Below, piece after piece: positions 34,385 through 42,468 of a DNA stretch of 64,000 nt. The stretch covers positions 186,001 to 250,000 of the forward strand of contig NZ_JAGEKP010000005.1 in the NCBI RefSeq assembly GCF_017565305.1, written 5' to 3'. Under the pieces are notes generated by a model. That model was not told the DNA's origin. It ran no database searches and saw only the letters and a program-made list of their open reading frames with translations. Within the stretch, counting starts at the first letter, position 1, and each line of letters begins with the position of its first letter. The translations under genes and the position numbers were made by a program. This DNA is from Leifsonia sp. TF02-11. GTDB taxonomy: Bacteria > Actinomycetota > Actinomycetes > Actinomycetales > Microbacteriaceae.

Positions 34385-35893
34385 TCAACCGCTCCCGCGC
34401 AGTGATGCGGATACTCCTGTGTGGATGGTGAACGCACCGCATTCCTTTCTCGCATGCTCGTCGACGGGTTCGAACCCCGCATCATTCGGCCCTGTGATCA
34501 GGAAGGACACTTTCCGGTCCTCGAAATCTGCTTGGTTGATGAGCCATCGATACGGACTCATGGTCTGGTCCACTTGAAGTAATCGGTTCGGCTCGTCGAG
34601 ATAGGCTTTGGCGGAGCGAACCGTCCAGAACTGTCCAGCTCCGGTGCCTTCTGCAGATTCGATCCAGTCAATAACGCACCGCAGATCAGGATCCAGCGTT
34701 CTCGAGATGTGGTTGAGCCGGCACGCGGCGAGGAACGCCGCCGAGATCGCGGCGAGTACGCCCAACGCTCGGACCAACCGATGGACGCCGGTGCTGCGCA
34801 GCCGCATGCGGAGGATCACTATGAGACCGGCCACCGGCGCGAAGAACAGAGCCGCCAGGTATCTGCTCGCCTGGGTTCCCAACAGCACGGAACCGACCAG
34901 GATCACGAGCGGAGCGATCATCCCGAAGCCGCAGACGAGGATGCCGGCAGTATTCCTGCGGAGTGCGTGGATGCGATACGCCACGGAGCAGGCTCCGATC
35001 GAAGCGCCCGTCAGAAGTACTGCGACGAGTCCGTCCGCGGTGGCTGCCCGTGCGCTGATGAGCCCTGCATAGTACTCGAGGGAGGCCAGGACGCGATCAA
35101 ATCGCGCATACGTCGCGACGTCAGACACGATCACCTCGGAGAAGGGGAGTCGAAGGGCGATTCCGGACCCAACTCCGAGGAGTAGAAGGGCGATGATGGT
35201 CGCTCCTTGCTGGACCCCGACTCGCTTCGCACGGACGATCAGCAGGACGACGAGGATCAGGGGCGTGGTGCACCAAGCGAGGTAGATCGGGTTCGACATC
35301 GTGCTGAGCGCGGCGATTCCGGTCACAGCCGCTCCCAGCCGAAACCTCGGGCGATCGGCAGAGACGAGCCGCGCGACCAGGGCGACCGACAGGAGCATAG
35401 CGACCGTGGTGGCGCCGTAGTAGGTCCCCGTGACCACAAGTGATGCGACCTCGAGGCTGTTGCGATCGTCTGATCGGTCGAGCGAGATCAGAAGAAGCAC
35501 GAACGCGAACCCGAGCAACGCTGACGCGATGTCTTTCCTTCGATGGCGATCGAGTCCCGCTGCGTATGGCAGAAAGCGGAGGGAGACGTAGAGGATCACG
35601 CAACTGGCGACGGCATACGCGAGGAACGTTCCCTTGGTCGTCAGACCGAGAGAGTCGAGGAGCAGAAAGAGCGACAGTTCCGGCAGGAACAGAACCGGCG
35701 AGAGTGCCCAGTCCTGGGGTTGACTGATACGCAACGACCCGGCGACCAGCGCGGGGAGGACGGAATCGCCGTCGTAGAAGAGCAACCACGCGCGATCTCC
35801 GGACGCGAGTACGGCTACAACCGAGAGGGACCCGACCAGTGCAAAGGCGAGGCCGCCACCTTCGACGAGAGTCGCGGTCGCGAGCCGGTGCAC
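34385..35893 (-). CDS. large polytopic membrane protein, possible GT-C fold
   Basis: A 502-aa protein with 10-12 hydrophobic helices and a C-terminal soluble part (about 395-502) with two cysteines. An acidic YDGDSVL motif (about 40-46) follows the first helix, the position where GT-C glycosyltransferases carry a catalytic Asp, but I cannot assign a family. It sits between the secreted crystallin-like gene and the exporter genes, 66 nt after the former, so immunity, modification or export of that protein is possible. The GTG start lies 8 nt beyond a strong hairpin and lacks a clear Shine-Dalgarno sequence, suggesting controlled translation. Confidence 0.7.
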   Translation of the reverse strand: MHRLATATLVEGGGLAFALVGSLSVVAVLASGDRAWLLFYDGDSVLPALVAGSLRISQPQDWALSPVLFLPELSLFLLLDSLGLTTKGTFLAYAVASCVILYVSLRFLPYAAGLDRHRRKDIASALLGFAFVLLLISLDRSDDRNSLEVASLVVTGTYYGATTVAMLLSVALVARLVSADRPRFRLGAAVTGIAALSTMSNPIYLAWCTTPLILVVLLIVRAKRVGVQQGATIIALLLLGVGSGIALRLPFSEVIVSDVATYARFDRVLASLEYYAGLISARAATADGLVAVLLTGASIGACSVAYRIHALRRNTAGILVCGFGMIAPLVILVGSVLLGTQASRYLAALFFAPVAGLIVILRMRLRSTGVHRLVRALGVLAAISAAFLAACRLNHISRTLDPDLRCVIDWIESAEGTGAGQFWTVRSAKAYLDEPNRLLQVDQTMSPYRWLINQADFEDRKVSFLITGPNDAGFEPVDEHARKECGAFTIHTGVSASLRGSG

Positions 35894-35900
35894 TGACCAG

Positions 35901-35933
35901 CGCCCTGTCTCGCGCTGATCGCGAGACAGGGCG
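35901..35933 (-). terminator. 14-bp perfect hairpin between toxin-like and membrane genes
   Basis: CGCCCTGTCTCGCG (35901-35914) and its exact complement (35920-35933) surround a 5-nt loop. There is no T-tract. Lying 27 nt after the stop of the crystallin-like gene and 8 nt before the next start, it could be a partial terminator or 3' stabiliser that makes the secreted protein more abundant than the exporter. Confidence 0.7.
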
Positions 35934-35959
35934 GAGTTGGACGGACGAATGATCGCTCG

Positions 35960-36283
35960 TCAGTCGATCTTGATGCCCGAGATCGTCTGGGTCGCGATCG
36001 ATGCGCTGACGTACTTGGGGAACGATACGAACAAACTCTTGCTGCCCTGTACGTACCCGGCGTTGTTCCCCGAGATAATCGAGTAGACGCCGTTCAACGT
36101 CACGCTGGCGTAACCCGCGTTCCCCCAGCACGTCGTGCTGCTCGAAACGAGGTTGAGCGTGTGACTCACGCAGCCCATTCTGGTGATCGCGCTCGCCGCG
36201 CCGGCGCTAGTGACAGTGAATCCGGCCGCTAGCAGGGCGACAACCGCCGTTCCGATGATTCCTCGACGCAGGTTCTTCGCCAT
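35960..36283 (-). CDS. secreted beta/gamma-crystallin (killer-toxin-like) protein
   Basis: A 107-aa precursor. The signal peptide (MAKNLRRGIIGTAVVALLAA, Ala-rich end) is cut near AASA/ITR (residue 32), leaving a 75-aa mature domain with two cysteines. The mature sequence (ITRMGC, LNLVSSSTTCWGNAGYASVTL, SIISGNNAGYV) matches the pattern of the Streptomyces killer-toxin-like protein/SMPI beta/gamma-crystallin family (N-R-x-x-C, C-(W/F)-x-N-A-G, SGNN-x-G). Members are antifungal toxins or protease inhibitors. AAGGA lies 7 nt before the ATG. It is the first gene of the exporter module, from a consensus-like promoter. Confidence 0.75.
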   Translation of the reverse strand: MAKNLRRGIIGTAVVALLAAGFTVTSAGAASAITRMGCVSHTLNLVSSSTTCWGNAGYASVTLNGVYSIISGNNAGYVQGSKSLFVSFPKYVSASIATQTISGIKID

Positions 36284-36331
36284 TGTGTTTCCTTTTCGCT
36301 TATCTGTGACGCTCGAGCGCGCCGCCTTTAG

Positions 36332-36360
36332 AAGGTAGTATTTCTATGTAGATATGTCAA
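36332..36360 (-). promoter_or_regulatory. consensus-like promoter of the crystallin-like gene
   Basis: On the minus strand TTGACA (36360-36355), a 17-nt spacer and TACCTT (36337-36332). The predicted mRNA start near 36325 gives a leader of about 42 nt with a good RBS. It is one of the best sigma-70-like promoters in the window. Confidence 0.75.
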
Positions 36361-36384
36361 CTGTCGTGATGAGAAGAGAGCCAT

Positions 36385-37248
36385 ATGCTGAGTCGAATGC
36401 GGGTGTCCTGTCTGGCGGTGCTGGTCATCGGGTCTGTGGCGATGGCGGGCTGTTCCAATGCAGAAGCTCCCGGTGCATCGGGCGAGTTGTCGCTCGGACC
36501 GTTCGAGCAGGTGTCGAGCCCGGAACAGGTCAACCGGCCCATTGATGCCTATGTACTGACGGCCGATCGGAGCGTGGAGCTGGTGGACGCGGAACGCCGT
36601 TTGATCTCCTCTTGCTTGAGTCGCCTTGATCCCGCTTTCGTTGCCACGGCGTGGTCAGCGCCGGGCGATGAGCAGATGCGCGCGTATTTCAGGAGCCTCG
36701 TGAGCGACGATGTGCTCCGATCGGATCTCTGGGGCTTCTTCGATCCGTCGCAGGCTCTGATCTCGGGATATGAGCGAGCCGATGCGGGACCCGCGGTGCT
36801 CGACATGCCGATGCCGCCCGCGTCCGAACAAGACGTGACAGCCTGTATCGGTGAAGCGCGGGACCGGCTTCCGGGCGCTGCCGGCGCGATCGGTCTTGTC
36901 GGCCTGAACGCGCTGCCGGACGGGGGCCCTCCCGTACCTGTGACGGACTCGCGATTCGCCGCCGTCGTCTCCGAATGGAGCGCGTGCATGCGTGCTTCCG
37001 GCTACGACTACCCTGGCCCGCTCGACGCCATCGCGGCCCTCGCGTCCCGTGGAGACGCGGATCGGCAGGCCAGCATCGCCGTCGCATCGAATGACGTGCG
37101 CTGCAAGATCGAGACGAACCTGGTCGGTATCGGTTTGGCAGTGCAGTCCGCGTACGACCAGGAGTACATCGATCGCCACCGTGATGCCCTGGATCGGCGT
37201 CAAGCCGCGATCGAAGCATTCCTTCGCGCCGCCGCATCGAGTCGCTGA
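36385..37248 (+). CDS. lipoprotein with conserved Trp/Cys motif, toxin-exporter-associated
   Basis: A 287-aa protein. A lipoprotein signal ends VAMAGC (Cys23). The mature part is helical and has paired motifs CLSRLDPAFVA, WSACMRASGYDYPGPLDAI and DVRCKIETNLVGI. Lipoproteins with a W-x-x-CM-x-x-x-GY motif recur beside peptidoglycan-binding adaptor/ABC exporter operons in actinobacteria, from memory. It is divergent from the crystallin-like gene across a 101-bp AT-rich promoter region, so it may belong to the same module, perhaps as an immunity or sensing protein. No enzyme motif is visible. Confidence 0.65.
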   Translation: MLSRMRVSCLAVLVIGSVAMAGCSNAEAPGASGELSLGPFEQVSSPEQVNRPIDAYVLTADRSVELVDAERRLISSCLSRLDPAFVATAWSAPGDEQMRAYFRSLVSDDVLRSDLWGFFDPSQALISGYERADAGPAVLDMPMPPASEQDVTACIGEARDRLPGAAGAIGLVGLNALPDGGPPVPVTDSRFAAVVSEWSACMRASGYDYPGPLDAIAALASRGDADRQASIAVASNDVRCKIETNLVGIGLAVQSAYDQEYIDRHRDALDRRQAAIEAFLRAAASSR

Positions 37249-37288
37249 TCGAAATGCCGTTGGCCCCAGGCCTCGACTTCCTGACCCC

Positions 37289-38566
37289 TCAGAACGCCCC
37301 AGCCACCACCGTCGCGACCGTATAGATCGCCAGCCCCGCCAGCGCGCCCACCACGGTCCCGTTGATGCGGATGAACTGCAGGTCGCGGCCCACCTGCGTC
37401 TCGATCTTGTCGGTGGTCTCGGCCGGGTCCCAGCCGCGGACGGTCTCGGTGATGACGCTCGCGATGTCGTGGCGGTAGGTCGCGACCAGGTAGCGGGCGG
37501 CGCCGGAGATCCGCTCGTCGAGGGAGGCGCGCAGCTGCGGGTCGGCGGCGACCCGGGCCGCCGCGTCGGCCAGGGCTGCGGCTGCGCGTTGCCGCACGAC
37601 GCCGTCGGGATCGCTCAGGGCATCAACCGCCGCTGCGCGGGCCGCCGTCCACGCGGTCGCCGCCAGCTCGCGGATGCGCGGGTCGTCGAAGGCGCGCGCT
37701 TTGGCCGACTCGAGCCCTGCGATCGTCTCCGGATCGTGCTGGAGCCGGTCGCTGAGCTCGGCCAGGTAACCGTCGAGAGCGCGGCGCGCGCGGTGGGTCG
37801 GATCGTTGCGGACCTCGGCGACGAACCGGCGCAGCTCCTGGTGCACGCGTTCGTCGACGAGCCTGTCGACGAACGACGGCAGCCACGACGGCAGACGACC
37901 CGAGACCAGGTTCGTGAGGGCGTCGGGGTGGATGACGAGCCAGTCGTCGAGCCGGTCCAGCAGCAGATCAACGGCGTCGTGGTGGCCTCCAGAGGCCAGG
38001 ATCCGCTCGCCCAGCCGACCGATGGGCGGTGCCCACTCCGGCTCGATGACGTGCGTGCGCACGACCGCCTCGACGGCCTCCCGCATCCGGTCGTCGTCGA
38101 GCAGACCGGCCAGTCCGATGACCGCGCCGGACGCCTCGGCCACCACTCGCTTCGCGTTGCCCGGCTCGATCAGCCAGCGGGCGACGGCGCCCGACACATC
38201 GTAGGCGGCGAGCCGGGCGGCGACCACGTCGTCCGACAGGAACTCGGTCTCGACGAAATCGCCGAGGCTCTCGCCGATCTCGTCCTTGCGCGTCGGGATG
38301 ATCGCGGTGTGCGGGATGCGCAGGCCCAGCGGATGCCGGAACAGCGCGGTCACCGCGAACCAGTCCGCAAGCGCGCCGACCATGGCCCCCTCCGCCGCCG
38401 CTCGGACGAACCCGAGCCACGGGTACCTGTCCTGCAGGGCGAAGGAGACGGCGAAGATCACTGCGGCGACGGCGAGCAGGCTGGTGGCCAGCAGCTTCAT
38501 CCTGCTCAGGCCGCGGCGGCGCTCGGCGTCGCGCTCCGTCGTCGTGGTCACCGGCTCAGTGGTCAC
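37289..38566 (-). CDS. DUF445 (YjiN-like) membrane protein
   Basis: A 425-aa protein. An N-terminal helix (about 25-45) is followed by the DUF445 start GFVRAAAEGAMVGALADWFAVTALFRHP (first 20 residues as GFVRAAAEGAMVGALADWFA), a long helical region (about 80-395) and a C-terminal membrane helix (GALAGLAIYTVATVVAGAF). The family function is unknown. GTG 38566 overlaps the stop of the upstream peptidase gene as GTGA, which decides this start over the much longer open frame. Confidence 0.88.
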   Translation of the reverse strand: MTTEPVTTTTERDAERRRGLSRMKLLATSLLAVAAVIFAVSFALQDRYPWLGFVRAAAEGAMVGALADWFAVTALFRHPLGLRIPHTAIIPTRKDEIGESLGDFVETEFLSDDVVAARLAAYDVSGAVARWLIEPGNAKRVVAEASGAVIGLAGLLDDDRMREAVEAVVRTHVIEPEWAPPIGRLGERILASGGHHDAVDLLLDRLDDWLVIHPDALTNLVSGRLPSWLPSFVDRLVDERVHQELRRFVAEVRNDPTHRARRALDGYLAELSDRLQHDPETIAGLESAKARAFDDPRIRELAATAWTAARAAAVDALSDPDGVVRQRAAAALADAAARVAADPQLRASLDERISGAARYLVATYRHDIASVITETVRGWDPAETTDKIETQVGRDLQFIRINGTVVGALAGLAIYTVATVVAGAF

Positions 38567-39672
38567 CGGACGAGGTGGAGCTCGCGGCCGGTGTTGTTCA
38601 GCCGCTGCGCGCCGTCGGCGGTCGCGACCACGATGTCCTCGATGCGGACGCCGAACCGGCCGGGAAGGTAGATGCCCGGTTCGATCGAGAAGCACATCCC
38701 GGCGACGACGGGCTGCTCCTCGCCCTCCACCAGGTACGGGGGCTCGTGTGTCGTGGTGCCGATGCCATGGCCCACGCGGTGCACGAAGTACGGCCCGTAG
38801 CCGGCGTCCGCGATCACGGCGCGCGCGGCCCGGTCGATCTCCTGCAGCGGCACACCGACCGCGACCGCGTCGAACGCGGCCTGCTGGGCGCGCTTGACCA
38901 CCTCGAAGACCTCGTGCTCCTCGTCGGTCGGTTCGCCGACGTGCACCGTTCGGGTCGTGTCCGAGCCGTAGCCGTCCATCAGCCCGCCGAAGTCGAGGAC
39001 CACCATGTCGCCCTGCTGGATGATCCGGTCACCGGCCTCGTGGTGCGGGTTGGCACCGTTCGGGCCGGAGCCGACGATCGTGAAATCGACCTGCGAGTGG
39101 CCGTGCTCGCGCAGCAGTCGGTCGAGGTCGGCGGCCACCTCGCGCTCGGCGCGGCCCGCGAAGGCCACGGACAGGATGTCCTCGAACGTCGCGTCGGCAG
39201 CTGCGCCGGCGGCGGCGAGCCGGTCGATCTCGTCGACGCCCTTCACGGCGCGCAGGAGGGGGAGGACGTCGGAGAAGGCGCGGAAGCGCACATCCGGGAG
39301 CTCGTGCTGCAACGCCAGCAGGTGCAGCGCCCAGGCGGAGTCGGAGATGCCGTAGCGGCCGCCCGACCAGAGCTGGTCGACGAGCGGGGCGTGCTCGTCC
39401 TCGCCGTCGGCCCAGGTGACCAGCCGGATGACCCCCGCCGCCCGCGTGGCGGCGGCGCTGTCGTGTTCGAGCACCGGCACGATCATGGTTGGCTCGCCCT
39501 CGGCCGGGATCACCAGCATCGTGAGCCGTTCCGTCACCGGGGGCAGGTAGTCGGCGAAGTACGCCAGGTCGGGTCCCGGCGCGACCAGGAGGGCATCGAG
39601 GTCGGCCGCTCTGGCCTGGGCTGCGCCGCGCGCGAGGCGCTCGGCGAAGTGCTGCGCGGTGATCTCCTGCAT
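38563..39672 (-). CDS. Xaa-Pro peptidase, M24 family
   Basis: A 369-aa metallopeptidase. An N-terminal creatinase-like domain (about 1-140) precedes the pita-bread catalytic domain (about 145-369). All five metal ligands appear present: the Asp in VVLDFGG, the Asp in GSDTTRT, His in VGHGIGTTTHEPP, Glu in SIEPGIY and Glu in RIEDIVV. It removes N-terminal residues before proline in the cytoplasm, using Mn or Co. GGAGGCGTC precedes the ATG. It is coupled to DUF445 by GTGA. It is a useful intact contrast to the M24-like protein at 61504. Confidence 0.93.
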   Translation of the reverse strand: MQEITAQHFAERLARGAAQARAADLDALLVAPGPDLAYFADYLPPVTERLTMLVIPAEGEPTMIVPVLEHDSAAATRAAGVIRLVTWADGEDEHAPLVDQLWSGGRYGISDSAWALHLLALQHELPDVRFRAFSDVLPLLRAVKGVDEIDRLAAAGAAADATFEDILSVAFAGRAEREVAADLDRLLREHGHSQVDFTIVGSGPNGANPHHEAGDRIIQQGDMVVLDFGGLMDGYGSDTTRTVHVGEPTDEEHEVFEVVKRAQQAAFDAVAVGVPLQEIDRAARAVIADAGYGPYFVHRVGHGIGTTTHEPPYLVEGEEQPVVAGMCFSIEPGIYLPGRFGVRIEDIVVATADGAQRLNNTGRELHLVR

Positions 39673-39685
39673 GACGCCTCCGTGT

Positions 39686-39732
39686 GTCTGATCGGGTGAT
39701 GTCTGCTTCGGGTGAAGTCTGCTTCGGGTGCT
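39686..39732. repeat. 16-bp tandem repeat upstream of the peptidase gene
   Basis: GTCTGCTTCGGGTGAA (39701-39716) is followed by GTCTGCTTCGGGTGCT (39717-39732) and preceded by a degenerate 15-bp copy (39686-39700). It lies between the acyl-CoA dehydrogenase stop and the peptidase start. Confidence 0.75.
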
Positions 39733-39738
39733 GCCGTC

Positions 39739-40899
39739 TCAGCCCTCGATCGGGCCGAGCCACGCATTCGCGACGGTACTGTGCGCCGACTCGGCGTCGG
39801 AGGGATGGAAGATGCCGGCGAGCACGTCGCGGTAGAGGCGGCCGAGCTCGCTCCCCGAGAAGTAGGTGGAACCTCCGGAGACCCGGATGGCCTGGTCGAC
39901 GACGCGTCGCGCCGTCTCCGTCGCCCGGATCTTCATCCCCACGAGCTTCGGGAACCACTGCGCTCCGTGGTCGGCGAGCGTGTCGACGTCGCGCGTGATG
40001 GCGTCGAGCTGGGGGAGGAGCGCGTCCTGATCGATCGCCGCGTCCGCGATGCGCCACCGGATGTCCGGGTCGTTCGCGTAGCTGCGGCCGTCGTTCTTGA
40101 GGCTCTTCCTGCGGTGCGCGGCGGCGACGGCGAGCTCGAGCGCACGCGCGCCGATGCCGGTGTAGACCGAGGCCAGGAGCAGCTCGAAGTTGGCGAAGAT
40201 CGCGAAGACGAGCGGATCGGGGTTGGGGCCGGGATCGAGCCGGCGCACGATGCGGTCGGCGGGGGCCGCGGCTCCGGTGAGCACGGTTGTGCTGCTCTGG
40301 GTCGCCCGCATCCCGATCGTGTCCCAGTCCTCCCGGATCTCGAACCCGCCTGCCGTCCGGTCGATGAAGCCGTAGACGATCTTGGGGGCGTCGGCGCTCT
40401 CGGTGTCGAGGCCCATCGTTCCCAGCCGCGTCCATGCGGGGGACAGCGACGTGAAGATCTTGGTGCCCGTGTAGCGGTATGAGCCGTCGGCCTGCGGCCG
40501 CGCCTGCGTCATCGACCCGAACAGCACCAGGTCGTTTCCGGCCTCGCTCAGCCCGAACGCGAACACCTCGCCGGTGCCGGCCTCCCGCAGCAGGAACTCC
40601 AGCGAGTCGTCACCACGGTCGCGCAGCGTCTTGGCCACGCCCGTCCAGACCAGGTGCATGTTGACCGCGAGCGCGGTCGCGGGGGCGGCTCCTGCCAGAC
40701 GGACCTGGAGGCGGGCAGTCTGCTCCAGCGACAGCCCGAGGCCGCCGAACTCGGCGGGGACCAGCGCCTTCAGGTAGCCGGCTTCGGCCAGCTCGGCGAA
40801 ATCCTCGGTGAAGAAGCGGTTCTCGGCGTCGTACTGGGCGGCCCGCGAGCGGAACCGTTCCAGTCGCTCCTCGCTCAACAGCAATTCGTGCGCACTCAC
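39739..40899 (-). CDS. acyl-CoA dehydrogenase-family flavoenzyme
   Basis: A 386-aa protein with the three acyl-CoA dehydrogenase domains: an N-terminal helical part (FAELAEAGYLKALVPAEFGGLGL), a middle beta barrel (GTKIFTSLSPAWT, IGMRATQSSTTVL) and a C-terminal four-helix bundle (RVSGGSTYFSGSELGRLYRD). It uses FAD and oxidises an acyl-CoA or a related substrate. The usual catalytic Glu region is not clear, so related functions (thioester or N-hydroxylase-type flavoproteins) are possible. A TAGGCT -10 box 7 nt before the GTG suggests a leaderless mRNA. Confidence 0.85.
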   Translation of the reverse strand: MSAHELLLSEERLERFRSRAAQYDAENRFFTEDFAELAEAGYLKALVPAEFGGLGLSLEQTARLQVRLAGAAPATALAVNMHLVWTGVAKTLRDRGDDSLEFLLREAGTGEVFAFGLSEAGNDLVLFGSMTQARPQADGSYRYTGTKIFTSLSPAWTRLGTMGLDTESADAPKIVYGFIDRTAGGFEIREDWDTIGMRATQSSTTVLTGAAAPADRIVRRLDPGPNPDPLVFAIFANFELLLASVYTGIGARALELAVAAAHRRKSLKNDGRSYANDPDIRWRIADAAIDQDALLPQLDAITRDVDTLADHGAQWFPKLVGMKIRATETARRVVDQAIRVSGGSTYFSGSELGRLYRDVLAGIFHPSDAESAHSTVANAWLGPIEG

Positions 40900-40912
40900 C
40901 TTCCACAGCCTA
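40900..40912 (-). promoter_or_regulatory. leaderless-type -10 box
   Basis: On the minus strand TAGGCT (40912-40907) plus 7 nt leads to the GTG at 40899. Confidence 0.45.
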
Positions 40913-40922
40913 GGTGCCGAGA

Positions 40923-40956
40923 CGGCTCGAGGGGCACGTGAATGCCCCTCAAGCCG
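40923..40956. repeat. short palindrome, dispersed family copy D
   Basis: 14-nt arms (40923-40936 and 40943-40956, one mismatch) share the core GAGGGGCA...TGCCCCTC with the 59-bp palindromes but lack the TTGTTGTCCC part. It lies 37 nt beyond the SDR stop and just upstream of the acyl-CoA dehydrogenase promoter. Confidence 0.75.
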
Positions 40957-40992
40957 CTTCGTGCGGGACTTCAGGTGCCCCGCGATCCCTGC

Positions 40993-41748
40993 TTACTGGG
41001 CGGTGTAGCCGCCGTCCACGAGGTGATAGCTGCCGGTGATGAACGATGCGGCGTCGGAGGCGAGGAACGCCACGAGAGCAGCGACCTCCTCCGGCTCGCC
41101 GAGGCGGCCGAGCGCGTGCTTGCTCTCGAGGAACTGCAGCGCATCCTGGGTCATGTTGGCCTCCACCAGCGGCGTCTTGATGAAGCCGGGGCCGACGGCG
41201 ACGACGCGCACCTTCTGGTCGGCGTACTCGAGGGCGGCGTTCTGAGTGAGGCCGAGGAGGCCGTGCTTGGCGGTGACGTAGGCGGACGAGTTCGCGAAGC
41301 CCACGCTGCCCAGGATGGAGGCCATGTTCACGATCGCGCCTCCGCCGTTGGCGGCCATCGCGGTCAGCTGCGGCTGCATCGAGTACAGCACGGCGTTCAG
41401 GTTGACCTCGATGACCTTCCGCCAGCTGTCGAGGGAGTAGTCGGCGACGGGGGCGGCCGCGCCGCCGATGCCGGCGTTGTTGACGGCGATCTTCAGCGGC
41501 GCGAGGGCGTTGGCGGCCTCCACGCTGGCCACGGCGAATGCCGGGTCGGTCACGTCGCCGGCGAGTGCGGCGGCGGTGCCTCCCGCAGCCTCGATCTCGG
41601 CGACGACCGCCTTCGCGTGCTCCTCGTTCAGATCGGTGACCAGGACCGCGGCGCCGCTGGCCGCGAGGGTCAGCGCCACTGCGCGTCCGATGCCCGAGCC
41701 TCCACCTGTGACGATCGCGGAGCGGTCGGCGACATCGTACTGAGCCAT
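40993..41748 (-). CDS. short-chain dehydrogenase/reductase
   Basis: A 251-aa classical SDR. The NAD(P)-binding TGGGSGIG is at residues 15-22, NNAG follows mid-protein, and the catalytic Tyr-Lys is in YVTAKHG with the Ser in VNMASILGS. An Asp after the second strand (LVTDLNEEHA) favours NAD(H). The substrate is unknown; the family acts on alcohols, sugars and steroids. ATG 41748 has GGAG eight bases upstream. It is divergent from a TetR regulator with a perfect 26-bp operator between them. Confidence 0.92.
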   Translation of the reverse strand: MAQYDVADRSAIVTGGGSGIGRAVALTLAASGAAVLVTDLNEEHAKAVVAEIEAAGGTAAALAGDVTDPAFAVASVEAANALAPLKIAVNNAGIGGAAAPVADYSLDSWRKVIEVNLNAVLYSMQPQLTAMAANGGGAIVNMASILGSVGFANSSAYVTAKHGLLGLTQNAALEYADQKVRVVAVGPGFIKTPLVEANMTQDALQFLESKHALGRLGEPEEVAALVAFLASDAASFITGSYHLVDGGYTAQ

Positions 41749-41764
41749 GGGGAATTCTCCTTCC

Positions 41765-41790
41765 AGATATCCGACACCTGTCGGATATCT
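41765..41790. promoter_or_regulatory. perfect 12-2-12 operator between SDR and TetR genes
   Basis: AGATATCCGACA (41765-41776), two bases, then its exact complement (41779-41790). It is placed between divergent starts, so it is almost certainly the binding site of the adjacent TetR protein. Confidence 0.8.
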
Positions 41791-41796
41791 CCATTG

Positions 41797-41808
41797 TACG
41801 ATCGGAAA
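41797..41808 (+). promoter_or_regulatory. leaderless-type -10 box for the TetR gene
   Basis: TACGAT (41797-41802) plus 6 nt leads to the GTG at 41809, immediately next to the operator. Confidence 0.5.
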
Positions 41809-42468
41809 GTGAACACAGGGAAGCCGACGCAGGGTCGATCGAGTGCGCCTCGGGCGAACAGCGGGAGCACGGTGGGGGACGCCGCGACCCCGCGCCTCGA
41901 CGCCCGCCAGGAGAAGACGCTCGCCCGGCTGACCTCCGCCGTCCTCGCGCTCGCCGCGGAGCAGCCGATCACCGAGGTGACCGTCTCCCGGCTGGCCGCG
42001 ACAGCGGGCGTTCACCGGTCGACGGTGTATGAATACGCCGCGTCACCCGTAGCCCTGCTGCAGCGGGTGCTGCGTGGCGAGCTCGACGCGCTGCGCGCCG
42101 AGTACCTGGTCGACGTGGCGCCCGACGACGCGGCGGCGGCGATCGGCGGGGTCACCCGCGCCGTGCTCCGGCACGTCGACGACCACGACGCCGTCTACCG
42201 GCGCGGACTCGGGGTGGAGGGCGCAGGGGCGGGACTCGACGCGATGCTCAGCGAGCACTTCCAGGGCTCCATCGAGTTGCTCCTGCAACAGCACAGCGTC
42301 ACGGTGCCGGCCGCCGACGAGCTGGAGAGACGCGCGATCGAGCGCTACCTGGCCGACGGGATCATCGGCGCCATCGACGTCTGGCTCACCCGGCCGCGAC
42401 CGCGCGACGTGGAGGCGCTGCTCGCCCTCCTCGAGCGGCTCACCCCGCCGTGGTGGCCGTCCCGCTGA
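41809..42468 (+). CDS. TetR-family repressor of the SDR gene
   Basis: A 219-aa regulator. A 30-residue disordered N-terminus precedes the HTH (about 35-80: LARLTSAVLALAAEQPITEV and SRLAATAGVHRSTVYEYA). The C-terminal helical domain (about 90-219) would bind the effector. GTG 41809 follows the operator and -10 box; the longer upstream frame is not coding. It overlaps the next, convergent TetR gene by 29 bp at the 3' ends. Confidence 0.85.
   Translation: MNTGKPTQGRSSAPRANSGSTVGDAATPRLDARQEKTLARLTSAVLALAAEQPITEVTVSRLAATAGVHRSTVYEYAASPVALLQRVLRGELDALRAEYLVDVAPDDAAAAIGGVTRAVLRHVDDHDAVYRRGLGVEGAGAGLDAMLSEHFQGSIELLLQQHSVTVPAADELERRAIERYLADGIIGAIDVWLTRPRPRDVEALLALLERLTPPWWPSR

Noticed and set aside
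35960-36283. Lactococcin 972-family bacteriocin
   Set aside because: The small size and exporter neighbours suggested it, but the NRxxC...CWxNAG...SGNNxG pattern fits the beta/gamma-crystallin killer-toxin/SMPI family better, and no lactococcin 972-type immunity protein is adjacent.
40942-41808. Extension of the TetR frame through the SDR region as one long plus-strand protein
   Set aside because: It is antisense to a clear SDR with all catalytic motifs, and the operator and -10 box define GTG 41809 as the start.
42440-42468. Overlap of two TetR genes as an annotation error
   Set aside because: Both frames have full TetR domains and proper starts; a 29-bp convergent overlap at the 3' ends is plausible.
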